In this document: positions 44,546 through 53,728 of the stretch, one piece after another | Position numbering within the stretch: position 1 is the stretch's first letter | Layout: every line of letters begins with the position of its first letter | Assembly (NCBI RefSeq): GCF_000687165.1 | Contig: NZ_JMKU01000006.1 | Coordinates: 1-64,000, forward strand | Reading direction: 5' to 3' | From: Paracidovorax oryzae ATCC 19882 | GTDB taxonomy: Bacteria; Pseudomonadota; Gammaproteobacteria; Burkholderiales; Burkholderiaceae_C | Length of the DNA: 64,000 nt | Position numbers and translations under genes: made by a program | The notes under the pieces: model-generated | Told to the model about the DNA's origin: nothing | The model's database searches: none | Seen by the model: the letters and a program-made list of their open reading frames with translations, nothing else

Positions 44546-45892
44546 TCAGAGCGTTTTCACCAGCACCTGGCTGCGGCGGTCCCAGTTGTATTTCTTCTTG
44601 CGGGCCTCCGGCAGCCATTCCGGATCCACGGGCTGGAAGCCGCGCTTGATGAACCAGTGCATCGTGCGGGTGGTGAGCACGAACAGGCTCTTCAGGCCCA
44701 TGGCGCGGGCACGCTGCTCGATGCGCTTGAGCAGCTTTTCCCCGTCGCCCGTGCCCTGGCTCTGCGGCGACACCGTGACGGCGGCCATCTCGGCGGTGCC
44801 GGCTTCCGGGTATGGGTAGAGCGCGGCACAGCCGAAGATCACGCCGTCGTGCTCGATGATCGTGTAGTTGGCGACGTCGCGCTCGATCTCGGTGCGGTCG
44901 CGCTTGACCAGCGTTCCGTCCTTCTCGAACGGCTCGATGAGCTGCAGGATGCCGCCCACGTCGTCGGGCGTGGCCTCGCGCAGTTCCTCGAGCTTTTCGT
45001 CCACCACCATGGTGCCGATGCCGTCGTGCACGTAGATTTCCAGCAGCAGCGCGCCGTCCACCGCGAACGGGATGATGTGGCTGCGCTCCACGCCGTTGTG
45101 GCAGGCCTTCACGCAGTGCTGCAGGTAGAACGCCGTGTCCGTCGGCTTCTGCCCCGGGGGCACGCGGGCCAGCATCTGCCGGGCCTGCGCCAGAGGCAGT
45201 TCGGTGTCGATCGGGTTGTCCTCGCTCTCGGGCTGCTCGGGATCGGTGCGGATGCCCGGCACCTCGCAGACGAAGACGAGCTTGTCTGCCTTGAGCGCGA
45301 TGGAGACGGACGTCGCCACTTCCTCCATCGTGAGGTTGAAAGCCTCGCCGGTGGGCGAGAAGCCGAACGGCGATATCAGCACCAGCGCATCCATCTCCAG
45401 CGACCGGCGAATGCCCGCCACGTCCACCTTGCGCACCAGCCCCGAATGCTTGAAGTCCACGCCGTCCACGATGCCCACGGGGCGCGCGGTGATGAAGTTG
45501 CCCGAGATCACGCGCACGGTCGAGCCCGCCATGGGCGTGTTGGGCAGGCCCTGGCTGAATGCGGCCTCGATCTCGTAGCGCAGTTGCCCGGCTGCCTCCT
45601 GCGCGCAGTCCAGCGCCACCGAATCCGTGATGCGGATGCCGTGCGAATACCGCGCCGCATGCCCCTTGGCCGCCAATTGCTCGTTCACCTGCGGGCGGAA
45701 GCCGTGCACCAGCACGATCTTCACTCCCATGGCCTGGATCATCGCCAGGTCCTGCGCGATCGCCTGCAGCTTGCCGGCCGCGATCGCTTCGCCCGTGAGC
45801 GCGATCACGAACGTCTGGTGGCGGAACTTGTGGATGTAGGGCGCCACCGACCGGAACCAGGGCACGAAGGTGAAATTGAAGACAGCGGACAT
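44546..45892 (-). CDS. argA: N-acetylglutamate synthase (ArgA)
   Basis: A 448-residue enzyme for the first step of arginine synthesis (glutamate + acetyl-CoA). The N-terminal amino-acid-kinase domain (residues 20-290, IVLVHGFRPQVNEQLAAKG) carries arginine feedback control, and the C-terminal GNAT domain (about 300-448, AAVTVSPQSQGTGDGEKLLK) does the transfer. ATG 45892 gives the family N-terminus (FVPWFRSVAPYIHKFRHQTF). The gene is of normal length; its 3' end converges on the beta-lactamase gene. Confidence 0.95.
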   Translation of the reverse strand: MSAVFNFTFVPWFRSVAPYIHKFRHQTFVIALTGEAIAAGKLQAIAQDLAMIQAMGVKIVLVHGFRPQVNEQLAAKGHAARYSHGIRITDSVALDCAQEAAGQLRYEIEAAFSQGLPNTPMAGSTVRVISGNFITARPVGIVDGVDFKHSGLVRKVDVAGIRRSLEMDALVLISPFGFSPTGEAFNLTMEEVATSVSIALKADKLVFVCEVPGIRTDPEQPESEDNPIDTELPLAQARQMLARVPPGQKPTDTAFYLQHCVKACHNGVERSHIIPFAVDGALLLEIYVHDGIGTMVVDEKLEELREATPDDVGGILQLIEPFEKDGTLVKRDRTEIERDVANYTIIEHDGVIFGCAALYPYPEAGTAEMAAVTVSPQSQGTGDGEKLLKRIEQRARAMGLKSLFVLTTRTMHWFIKRGFQPVDPEWLPEARKKKYNWDRRSQVLVKTL

Positions 45893-45983
45893 GGCGGGAA
45901 GATGAAGGGGCGGGGCCGGGCTCCTGCGCGGTAGGGCAGGCAGTGGTTGTCGGGGAGGCGGGCGCCGTGCGGTGCGCGCCGGA

Positions 45984-47339
45984 TTATCGTCGCCAGCGCG
46001 CAGGGCTGAAAGGCGCGATGTCGATCTCTGGCGGGCAGCCGTCCAGCAGCTGCGCCACCACGCGGCCCGTGCGTGCCGACGAGCCCAGCCCGACATGGCC
46101 GTGCCCGTAGGCGTGGACCACGTCCGCGCAACCCGTCGCCGGGCCGATGCAGGGCAGGCCATCGCTGGTGCTCGGGCGCCGGCCCAGCCAGAACCGGGCG
46201 CCGCTTTCCAGCACGGGGCGCGGCAGGGCGGGGTAGAGCGCGAACAGGTGCTCCAGCAGGATGCGCGCGCGGCGCCAGTCGGGCGCGGCCTGCAGCCCGG
46301 CGATCTCCACCTGGCCCGCCACGCGCAGGCCATGCTCCATCTGGTGGACGATGAGCTTGCGGTCCATCACCATGGTGGATGTGCGTGGCCCCGGCGGCGG
46401 CGCTTCGCCCGGCCGGGCGCGCACATCCAGCATCGCGTGGTATCCGCGTTCGGTATCGAGCCACACCCGGTCACCCGCGTCGCGGGCCAGGGGGAGGGAA
46501 TAGGCTCCGGCCGCGATCACCGCGGCATCGCACGGCACGTCGCCCGCGTCAGTCCGGACGGCAACCAGGCGGCCCGATGCGATGTGCAGGCCGGTGGCCC
46601 GCGCGGCGACGCGGCGCGCACCCAGGGACTGGGCATGCGCGGCCAGTGCCTCCAGATAGGCGCCGGGGTTCGCGCAGTGGCCCGCCTCATCGACACGCAC
46701 GCCGAAGCCATAGTCCGGTGCCAGCGCGGGCTCCTGCGCGCGCAGCTCGCCGGCTTCCAGCGTCCGGAAGGCAATGCCTTCCTCGCCACGCAGGCGCCAG
46801 CCGAGTGCGTCGGCCTCGAAGTCCGCACGCGAGCGATAGACATGCAGCAGGCCCCGCTGCGCGACCAGGTGCGGCACGCCGGCGTCAGCAGCCAGCCGCG
46901 CGTGCAGCGCTGGCGCGTCCCGCAGCAGTTGACGCAGTGCATGCGCGGTGCGGGCCACCCGGGCCGGCGTGCGCCCGGAGCGCAGGAACCGCCAGAGCCA
47001 GGGCAGGGCGCGGGGCAGGTAGCCCCAGCGCACGGTGAGCGGACCCTGCGGGTCCAGCAGATAGCCCGGCAGCTGCTTCCACATGCCCGGGCCGGACGGT
47101 GGGAGGATGGAATGGGACGACAGCCAGCCGGCGTTGCCGTAGCTCGTCGCTTCCGGCCCGCCGGGCGCATGGGGATCGAGCAGCGTCACGGAGCGGCCGG
47201 TGCGCAGGATCTCGATCGCGCATGCCGTGCCCACGATGCCTGCGCCGATCACGGCGACATGGCGCCGCCGGCCGGCCTGGACCGGCATCGGGAATGCGGG
47301 TGAAGAGATGGAGAGTTCAGGGGAGAGGGGGACGGGCAT
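45984..47339 (-). CDS. FAD-dependent D-amino-acid dehydrogenase-like oxidoreductase
   Basis: A 451-residue DAO-family flavoprotein. The dinucleotide-binding motif VAVIGAGIVGTACAIEILRT is near residue 25, followed by EATSYGNAGWLSSHSILPPS, and the C-terminal GHGHVGLGSSARTGRVVAQL closes the FAD site, as in DadA. It likely oxidises D-amino acids and passes electrons to quinone. There is no dadX racemase nearby, so the substrate is uncertain (other amines or hydroxyproline-type substrates are possible). It lies about 100 bases downstream of the small basic protein gene on the same strand and could be in its transcript. Confidence 0.87.
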   Translation of the reverse strand: MPVPLSPELSISSPAFPMPVQAGRRRHVAVIGAGIVGTACAIEILRTGRSVTLLDPHAPGGPEATSYGNAGWLSSHSILPPSGPGMWKQLPGYLLDPQGPLTVRWGYLPRALPWLWRFLRSGRTPARVARTAHALRQLLRDAPALHARLAADAGVPHLVAQRGLLHVYRSRADFEADALGWRLRGEEGIAFRTLEAGELRAQEPALAPDYGFGVRVDEAGHCANPGAYLEALAAHAQSLGARRVAARATGLHIASGRLVAVRTDAGDVPCDAAVIAAGAYSLPLARDAGDRVWLDTERGYHAMLDVRARPGEAPPPGPRTSTMVMDRKLIVHQMEHGLRVAGQVEIAGLQAAPDWRRARILLEHLFALYPALPRPVLESGARFWLGRRPSTSDGLPCIGPATGCADVVHAYGHGHVGLGSSARTGRVVAQLLDGCPPEIDIAPFSPARWRR

Positions 47340-47442
47340 CGCAGCGCAGCAAGGGACTGTTGGGTGTCCCGGTGCTGTCATTGTCCACGGAATCGGTGTG
47401 GCGCCGCCGCCTGGGAAAGGCCTGGCGGCGGCGCGCGGGGCT

Positions 47443-47685
47443 TCAGCCGTCCCAGCCGCTGCGCAGCGCGTGCTGCAGTGCCATGCGGTCGGCGCGGCGC
47501 TGCGCGCCCTGGCTGCGGATGTGGCGTCCTCCGCCGCCGCCCAGGCTGCGCGCCGCCAGGGCGCGCGCGACGGGGTTGCGGGGTGGCGCGCTGGCCTCGA
47601 CATGCAGCGCGATCGGCTGCTTCATGCGGCGCAATGCCTTCACCCGGCCTGCCTCGTAGGCGCGGGAGCGTTTCTGTGCACTCAT
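47443..47685 (-). CDS. Small basic hypothetical protein
   Basis: An 80-residue, Arg-rich protein starting MSAQKRSRAYEAGRVKALRR with a second conserved-looking part (PRNPVARALAARSLGG and HIRSQGAQRRADRMALQ). The pattern 'PRNP..A...R..G.H..S..A.RR' resembles small uncharacterised proteins I associate with beta-proteobacteria. A good ribosome-binding site (GAGGAA, spacing about 8) precedes ATG 47685, which supports a real gene. It is directly downstream of a putative attenuator with a leader peptide. Function unknown; its charge would allow nucleic-acid binding. Confidence 0.6.
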   Translation of the reverse strand: MSAQKRSRAYEAGRVKALRRMKQPIALHVEASAPPRNPVARALAARSLGGGGGRHIRSQGAQRRADRMALQHALRSGWDG

Positions 47686-47701
47686 GCGTGCGGTTCCTCA
47701 C

Positions 47702-47816
47702 AAAGAAAAAGCCCCGGCTGGACGGCCGGGGCTTCGCGTGCCTGCCACTCCATGGGAGCGCAGCGCGGCCTCGTGCCGGACGGTGTGTGAAACGGAACAC
47801 ACGGTCCAGCCGGGGC
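47702..47816 (-). promoter_or_regulatory. Putative transcription attenuator (terminator/antiterminator switch)
   Basis: Minus-strand reading. A terminator hairpin (9-bp stem 47710-47718 with 47725-47733, then a T run to 47702) lies just before the small basic protein gene. Upstream, 47804-47816 (GCCCCGGCTGGAC on the minus strand) is exactly complementary, over 13 bases, to the loop plus 3' arm of the terminator (47711-47723). The two pairings exclude each other. A third weaker hairpin (47783-47801, GTGTGT with ACACAC) lies between. A 9-codon leader peptide ends 15 bases upstream of the antiterminator segment. This is the layout of an amino-acid-type attenuator. Confidence 0.65.
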
Positions 47817-47830
47817 GTGGGGAACCGTGG

Positions 47831-47860
47831 TCAGTCGATGTGGTGGAACGAAAGGGTCAT
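47831..47860 (-). CDS. Leader peptide MTLSFHHID
   Basis: A 9-codon ORF on the minus strand (MTLSFHHID, stop TGA at 47831-47833). An AGGAG ribosome-binding site is placed 9 bases before the ATG. Tandem His codons (CAC CAC) near the end would stall a ribosome when charged tRNA-His is scarce, just before the switch region. The peptide is probably not functional in itself; its translation is what matters. The 208 bases between it and hrpA on the other strand must hold its promoter. Calling it a histidine sensor is an inference from two codons. Confidence 0.6.
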   Translation of the reverse strand: MTLSFHHID

Positions 47861-48068
47861 GGGAAAAAGCTCCTGTCCTGTGGCGTGCCGCGGCAAGGTT
47901 GCTCGTTGCCGTGGCGAAATGGGGCGGATGCGGGCCGGAGGCGGCGGCCAGGGCAGGCCGGCGCAGGCGACGCGGCGGATTTTCCCCGGTGCTGCCGCGT
48001 GCGCGCAAGGCTGCCGGATGGCCTGCGTTGCACCACGCCAACGGATCGTTCGGATAATGCGGGTCTCT

Positions 48069-51000
48069 ATGACAGGTTCCGCGCCCCCGAAATCCCCCAT
48101 CCCCCAGCCCGCCCCGTCCGCACCGCCACGCCGTGAGGTCCCGGCCCCGGCGGCACCGCTGCGCATCGAGTTCCCGCCCGGCCTGCCGGTCTCGGGCAAG
48201 CGCGAAGAGATCATGGCCGCCATGCAGGCGCACCAGGTCATCATCGTCTGCGGCGAGACCGGCTCGGGCAAGACCACGCAGCTGCCCAAGATCGCGCTGG
48301 CGCTCGGTCGCGGCAAATGCAATGCCAGGCCGGGCGAGAAGGGGCGACTGATCGGCCACACGCAGCCGCGGCGGATCGCGGCCAGCAGCGTTGCCAAGCG
48401 CATCGCCGAAGAGTTGCAGACCCCTCTCGGCGACGTCGTGGGCTACAAGGTGCGCTTCCAGGACCGCCTGTCGCGCGATGCCTCCGTCAAGCTGATGACG
48501 GACGGCATCCTGCTGGCCGAGACGCAGACCGACCCGCTGCTGACGGCCTACGACACGATCATCATCGACGAGGCGCACGAACGCAGCCTGAACATCGACT
48601 TCCTGCTGGGCTACCTCCGCCAGATCCTGCCGCGCCGGCCCGACCTGAAAATCGTGGTCACCTCGGCCACGATCGACGCGGAGCGCTTCGCCAGGCATTT
48701 CGAGTCGGCGAAGGGGCCTGCACCCGTCATCTACGTGTCCGGCCGCACCTTCCCGGTGGAGCAGCGCTACCGGCCCTTCGAGGAGAGCCGCGACTACGGC
48801 TTGAATGAAGCGATTGCCGACGGCGTCGATGAACTCTGGACCGGCAACGCGGCTGGCGACATCCTCGTCTTCCTGCCCGGCGAGCGCGAGATCCGGGAGG
48901 CCGCGGACCACCTGCGCAAGCACCTCTCGCACCAGCCGGTGATGCGCGGCGCCGAAGTGCTGCCGCTATTCGCGCGCCTCTCGCAGGCCGAGCAGGACCG
49001 CATCTTCGAAGGCCACACCGGCCGCCGCATCGTGCTGGCGACCAACGTGGCCGAAACCTCGCTCACGGTGCCGGGCATCCGCTACGTGATCGACGCCGGC
49101 ACCGCACGCGTCAAGCGCTACAGCTTCCGCAGCAAGGTCGAGCAGCTGCTGATCGAGCCGGTGAGCCAGGCGGCGGCCAACCAGCGGGCCGGCCGCTGCG
49201 GCCGGGTGGCCAACGGCATCTGCATCCGCCTCTACGACGAACCGGATTTCAACGGCCGGCCGCGCTTCACCGATCCGGAAATCCTGCGCTCCTCGCTCGC
49301 GGGCGTGATCCTGCGCATGAAGTCGCTGCACCTGGGCGACGTGGCCCAGTTCCCGTTCATCGAGGCGCCCTCGGGCCGCGCCATCGCCGACGGCTACCAG
49401 CTGCTGGCCGAACTGGGCGCGGTGGACGATGCCAATGAACTCACGCCCATGGGCGTGGAACTATCGCGCCTGCCGCTCGATCCGCGCGTGGGCCGCATGA
49501 TCCTGGAGGCGCGCGACCGCCAGGCACTGGACGAAGTGCTGGTGATCGCCTCGGCCCTGTCGGTGCAGGACGTGCGCGACCGGCCGCTCGAGGCCCAGCA
49601 GCAGGCCGACCAGGCGCATGCCAAGTTCGACGACGAGAAGAGCGAATTCAGCGGCTACCTCAAGCTCTGGAAATGGATCAACGAAGCCCGCGGCGGCGCG
49701 CCGAGCCTGCCGTCCGCGAGGGCGCAGCGCGACGCCGCGCGCAAGGGCGCGCCTTCGCAGGCCGTGCTGCCGGTGGCGCAGCGCCAGGCGCGCGGCAGTG
49801 CCGACGCGGCCGCGCCCGCAACGGCCGCTGCAGCGTCCGTGCCGGCCCCCACGCCCACCCACAAGCTCAGCAACCGGCAGTACGAATCGCTGCTGCGCCA
49901 GAACTTCATCAGCGTGCGGCGCCTGCGCGAGTGGCGCGACATCCACACGCAGCTGCTCACGGTAGTCACCGAGCACCGCTGGCGCCTGAACATCCAGCCG
50001 GCCAGCTACGAACAGATCCACCGGTCCATGCTCGCCGGGCTGCTCGGCAACATCGGCGTGAAGAGCGAGGAAGAGGACTGGTACCTCGGCGCACGCGGCA
50101 TCAAGTTCTACAGGCATCCCGGGGCGCACCTGTCGAAGAAGCCGGGGCGCTGGATTGTGGCCGCGGAACTGGTCGAGACCACGCGCCTGTTCGGGCGCGG
50201 CATCGCGGCCATCGAGCCGCAGTGGATCGAGGAAATGGGCGGCCACCTGCTCAAGAAGCAGATGCTGGACCCGCACTGGGAGCGCAAGGCAGCGCAGGTG
50301 ACGGCGCTGGAGCGCGCCACGCTCTATGGCATCGTCATCTACAACAACCGGCGCGTGAACTTCGGCAAGGTGGACCCGCGCACTGCGCGGGAAATCTTCC
50401 TGCGTGAGGCGCTGGTGGGCGACCAGTGGCCGCAGGACTGGGAGCGGCGCCTGCCGTTCCTGATGGCCAACCGCAAGCTGATCGCGAAGGTGGAGGAGCT
50501 GGAGCACAAGTCGCGCCGCCAGGACGTGCTGGTGGATGAGGAGCTCATCTACGCCTTCTACGACCAGCAGGTGCCTGCCGACATCTGCACCGGCGCCGAT
50601 TTCGAATCCTGGTACCGCGAGGCCAGCCGCGCGAAACCGGACCTGCTCAAGCTCACGCGCGACGAATTGATGCGGCACGAGGCCGCCGGCATCACCACCA
50701 GCGCCTTCCCGCGCGTGGTGCGGCTGGGCGGGGTGGACTGCGCGGCCAGCTACCTGCACGAGCCCGGCGACCCGCGCGACGGCGTCACCGTCACGGTGCC
50801 GCTCTTCGTGCTCAACCAGGTCAGCGAAGAGCGCTGCGAATGGCTGGTGCCGGGCATGCTCAAGGACAAGATCCAGGCACTGCTCAAGAGCCTGCCGCAG
50901 CGCCCGCGCAGCCGTTTCGTGCCGCTGCCGGACAATGCCGCGCGCTTGGCCGAACTGCTCGGCACGCCCGAGCGCTTCGGGCAGGGCAGCCTGGTGGACG

Positions 51001-52238
51001 TGCTGCTCAAGCAGGTGCGGGACGAGACCTCGCTCGACGTGAAGCGGGCCGACTTCAAGCTCGACATGCTCAGCCCGCACCTGTTCATGAATTTCCGCGT
51101 GGTCCACGAAGACGGCCGGCAGCTCGGCCAGGGGCGCAACCTGGGCGCGCTCAAGGCCGAATGGGGCGCCAAGGCCCGGGGCGCGTTCCAGGCCCTGGCG
51201 GGGCTCAAGCTCGCAGGTTCCGCGCCGGAGACCGGGGGTGATGCGTCGCCTGCGGAAACGGCATCCGCTGTGCGACCCGGCAAGGGCGGCGCGCAGGGTT
51301 GGCCTGCGGACGGCCGTGCGGCTGCCGCCGCCGGCAAACAGGCCAGTGCCGGCCCTGTGGCCGCTCCCGCACCGGCCGCTGTTCCGGCGGGCCAGCGCTA
51401 CACGGCCTGGACCTTCGGCGAACTGCCCGAGCTCATGGAGATCCGCAAGGGCGGGCAGACGCTCATCGGCTTCCCTGCACTCATCGATGGCGGTGATGCC
51501 GTGACCATCGAAGTGTTCGACGAGCCCGGCGTGGCCGCGGCGCGCCACCGCGCGGGCCTGCGCCGGCTGTTCGCGCTGCAGATCAAGGATGCGCTCAAGT
51601 ACCTGGAAAAGAACATCCCGGACCTGCAGAAGATGGCTGTCGCCTACATGCCGCTGGGTACGCAGGAGGAGTTGCGCGCACAGGTCATCGACGTGGCGCT
51701 GGACCGTGCCTTCCTGGTCGATCCACTGCCCACGACCGAGACAGACTTCCAGCGCCGCGTGCAGGAGGGCCGCGGCCGGCTCACCCTGATTGCCAACGAG
51801 GTGGCGCGGCTGGCCGGGGCGATCCTGCTCGAATACGCCGCGGCGGCACGCAAGATCAAGGACACGAAAGGTGCGCCCGACGCCACGCAGGACGCGCAGC
51901 AGCAACTGCAACGGCTCATGCCGAAGAACTTCCTGGCGGTGGCGCCCTGGTCCCAGCTCACGCACTTCCCGCGCTACCTGAAGGCCATCACCCTGCGCCT
52001 GGACAAGGTGCGTGCCGATGCTGCACGCGACGCCACGCGGCTCGCGGAACTGCGCCCACAGGAGCAGCGCTACTGGCGCCTCGTGGCCGAGCGCAAGGGG
52101 CAGGTGGATGCGCGCATGCAGGAATTCCGCTGGCTGCTGGAGGAGCTGCGGGTGAGCTTCTTCGCGCAGGAGCTGCGCACGCCGCAGCCCGTGAGCGTGA
52201 AGCGCCTGGACAAGCTCTGGGCGCAGATCAACAGCTGA
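48069..52238 (+). CDS. hrpA: ATP-dependent RNA helicase HrpA
   Basis: A DEAH-box helicase of about 1389 residues. Motifs: GETGSGKTTQLPK (I), TQPRRIAASS (Ia), DEAHERS (II), SATID (III), ATNVAETSLT (V), QRAGRCGR (VI), followed by HA2, OB and the long DUF3418 C-terminus typical of HrpA. In E. coli HrpA acts on mRNA and rescues collided ribosomes. Two low-complexity Ala-rich inserts lie near residues 545-595 and 1055-1110. ATG 48069 or ATG 48057 can start the protein; a GATAAT box at 48053-48058 sits only 10 bases before ATG 48069, so the transcript may be nearly leaderless. A frame open to 47364 is rejected as non-coding. Confidence 0.93.
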   Translation: MTGSAPPKSPIPQPAPSAPPRREVPAPAAPLRIEFPPGLPVSGKREEIMAAMQAHQVIIVCGETGSGKTTQLPKIALALGRGKCNARPGEKGRLIGHTQPRRIAASSVAKRIAEELQTPLGDVVGYKVRFQDRLSRDASVKLMTDGILLAETQTDPLLTAYDTIIIDEAHERSLNIDFLLGYLRQILPRRPDLKIVVTSATIDAERFARHFESAKGPAPVIYVSGRTFPVEQRYRPFEESRDYGLNEAIADGVDELWTGNAAGDILVFLPGEREIREAADHLRKHLSHQPVMRGAEVLPLFARLSQAEQDRIFEGHTGRRIVLATNVAETSLTVPGIRYVIDAGTARVKRYSFRSKVEQLLIEPVSQAAANQRAGRCGRVANGICIRLYDEPDFNGRPRFTDPEILRSSLAGVILRMKSLHLGDVAQFPFIEAPSGRAIADGYQLLAELGAVDDANELTPMGVELSRLPLDPRVGRMILEARDRQALDEVLVIASALSVQDVRDRPLEAQQQADQAHAKFDDEKSEFSGYLKLWKWINEARGGAPSLPSARAQRDAARKGAPSQAVLPVAQRQARGSADAAAPATAAAASVPAPTPTHKLSNRQYESLLRQNFISVRRLREWRDIHTQLLTVVTEHRWRLNIQPASYEQIHRSMLAGLLGNIGVKSEEEDWYLGARGIKFYRHPGAHLSKKPGRWIVAAELVETTRLFGRGIAAIEPQWIEEMGGHLLKKQMLDPHWERKAAQVTALERATLYGIVIYNNRRVNFGKVDPRTAREIFLREALVGDQWPQDWERRLPFLMANRKLIAKVEELEHKSRRQDVLVDEELIYAFYDQQVPADICTGADFESWYREASRAKPDLLKLTRDELMRHEAAGITTSAFPRVVRLGGVDCAASYLHEPGDPRDGVTVTVPLFVLNQVSEERCEWLVPGMLKDKIQALLKSLPQRPRSRFVPLPDNAARLAELLGTPERFGQGSLVDVLLKQVRDETSLDVKRADFKLDMLSPHLFMNFRVVHEDGRQLGQGRNLGALKAEWGAKARGAFQALAGLKLAGSAPETGGDASPAETASAVRPGKGGAQGWPADGRAAAAAGKQASAGPVAAPAPAAVPAGQRYTAWTFGELPELMEIRKGGQTLIGFPALIDGGDAVTIEVFDEPGVAAARHRAGLRRLFALQIKDALKYLEKNIPDLQKMAVAYMPLGTQEELRAQVIDVALDRAFLVDPLPTTETDFQRRVQEGRGRLTLIANEVARLAGAILLEYAAAARKIKDTKGAPDATQDAQQQLQRLMPKNFLAVAPWSQLTHFPRYLKAITLRLDKVRADAARDATRLAELRPQEQRYWRLVAERKGQVDARMQEFRWLLEELRVSFFAQELRTPQPVSVKRLDKLWAQINS

Positions 52239-52281
52239 GGCCGTGGGCGGCGGGCCGCGGCTGAGGTCGGCCTCCTGCAGG

Positions 52282-52761
52282 TCATTGCAGCACGGCTTCG
52301 GCGGCGGCCCAGCGTTCCAGTTCCGCCCGCACATCGGCCATGCGGCCGGAGATCACGAATCGCTCCGGCGTACCTGCCTGCCGGCGCTGTACCACGCGCA
52401 CCGCGCCCGGCGCCCGCGCCGCGCAGGTGCGCTGGCTGCCGGCCAGCGAGCGCGCGGGGCGCTCCACCGTGGCCGACTGCACCGCGGTAGAGGCATCCGC
52501 GGGCAATTCCATGGATGTTGCAGTGCTGGCTGCAGCGCTGCCATGGACGGTGGCGGCCGGCGGGCCGTCGGACGGGCGGTGGCTGGCGGTGGATGTGTCG
52601 GACGCCCCGCGACCGTGCGCAGGACAGTCCGGCCATCGCGACCATGCGGCGGGGCGGCCGGGCGCATTCCCTGAGGAGGCGCCCCGCAGCCAGCGGACGA
52701 GGCCGTGCAGTGGTTGCAGGCAGGACGAGAGGGTGGCGAGATCGAGCAAAGCCTTTGCCAT
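52282..52761 (-). CDS. Conserved hypothetical protein downstream of lexA
   Basis: A 159-residue protein. It starts MAKALLDLATLSSCLQPLHG, has a long low-complexity middle (Pro/Ser/Thr/Ala), and a well-formed C-terminal module: RVVQRRQAGTPERFVISGRM then ADVRAELERWAAAEAVLQ. That last part looks like a conserved short domain I associate with small hypothetical proteins in Comamonadaceae. It is on the same strand as lexA, 187 bases downstream, so it may be part of the SOS-controlled transcript. No SOS box was seen directly before it. Function unknown. Confidence 0.6.
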   Translation of the reverse strand: MAKALLDLATLSSCLQPLHGLVRWLRGASSGNAPGRPAAWSRWPDCPAHGRGASDTSTASHRPSDGPPAATVHGSAAASTATSMELPADASTAVQSATVERPARSLAGSQRTCAARAPGAVRVVQRRQAGTPERFVISGRMADVRAELERWAAAEAVLQ

Positions 52762-52948
52762 GGAAAACTCCAGCGGTCAGAATGGGTTGAACACTGGCAG
52801 GATTGGCTTTAGACGGGCAGGGCGATGCCGCAGGGTTGGCCATCCACGCGAAGCGGAAAGCCAGACGCCCGCCACCTGGGCAACGCCAAACGGGGAAACA
52901 GGGCGCGAACCGTGCTCAGGCGCCATGCGCCGGGCGGCCCGCAGCCTG

Positions 52949-53623
52949 CTACATCAGCATGGTGTTGCGGATGAGGCCCACGGCCAGCCCTTCGATCTCG
53001 AACGATTCGCCGGGCTGTACGGTGATGATGGGATAGTCGGGGTTCTCGGGCAGCAACTCGATGGCGCCCGCGGTGCGCCGCAGCCGCTTGACGGTGACTT
53101 CGTCACCCAGGCGGGCGACGATGATCTGGCCGTTACGTGCCTCGCGGGTGGACTGCACGGCGAGCAGGTCGCCATCCATGATGCCGGCATCGCGCATGGA
53201 CATGCCCCGGACCTTGAGCAGGTAGTCGGGCTTGTGCTGGAAAAGGCTGCCTTCCACGCTGTAGGTTTGGTCCACGTGTTCCTCGGCGAGAATCGGTGAG
53301 CCTGCAGCGACGCGGCCGATGAGCGGCAGCATGAGCTGCGAGATGCCGGGAATGGGCAGGTGGAACTGGGTGCCCCGGGCCGCATTGATGGACCGCACGG
53401 CCTCGCCGCGCAGCCGGATGCCGCGCGACGTGCCGCTCACGAGCTCGATGACGCCCTTGCGTGCCAGTGCCTGCAGGTGTTCTTCGGCCGCATTGGCGGA
53501 CTTGAAGCCGAACTCCGCGGCGATTTCCGCCCGGGTGGGGGGCGCGCCGGTGCGTGCAATGGCGGTCTGGATGAGATCCAGGATCTGCTGTTGGCGGGCG
53601 GTGAGCTTGGGGCTGTCGAGCAT
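52949..53623 (-). CDS. lexA: SOS response repressor LexA
   Basis: A 224-residue repressor. The N-terminal winged HTH ([40 protein letters not shown]) binds SOS boxes; the C-terminal S24 peptidase self-cleaves at Ala107-Gly108 (VAAGSP) with Ser142 (RGMSM) and Lys179 (VTVKRL). ATG 53623 (MLDSPKL) was chosen over GTG 53632 because GGAG is correctly spaced for the ATG. The box at 53701-53716 supports autoregulation. Confidence 0.96.
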   Translation of the reverse strand: MLDSPKLTARQQQILDLIQTAIARTGAPPTRAEIAAEFGFKSANAAEEHLQALARKGVIELVSGTSRGIRLRGEAVRSINAARGTQFHLPIPGISQLMLPLIGRVAAGSPILAEEHVDQTYSVEGSLFQHKPDYLLKVRGMSMRDAGIMDGDLLAVQSTREARNGQIIVARLGDEVTVKRLRRTAGAIELLPENPDYPIITVQPGESFEIEGLAVGLIRNTMLM

Positions 53624-53700
53624 GCGGGGCACTCCAGTGAAGGAAGATCGCGCCGGACGGGCGCTGGGTGGATCGAATCACCTGTGGATCGATCCAGTCA

Positions 53701-53716
53701 CTGTATTTTTAAACAG
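53701..53716. promoter_or_regulatory. SOS box (LexA-binding site)
   Basis: CTGTATTTTTAAACAG matches the CTGT-N8-ACAG consensus of proteobacterial LexA. It lies 78 bases before lexA and only 12 bases before the divergent asparaginase start, so a bound dimer could repress both. Confidence 0.9.
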
Positions 53717-53728
53717 TTTTCAAAGGCA

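Noticed and set aside
47364..48068. N-terminal extension of hrpA giving 1624 residues
   Set aside because: The extra part is Arg/Cys-rich, unlike HrpA, and crosses the opposite-strand small gene and attenuator.
49461..52334. 957-codon minus-strand open frame opposite hrpA
   Set aside because: High-GC shadow frame without any recognisable domain; hrpA on the other strand is unambiguous.
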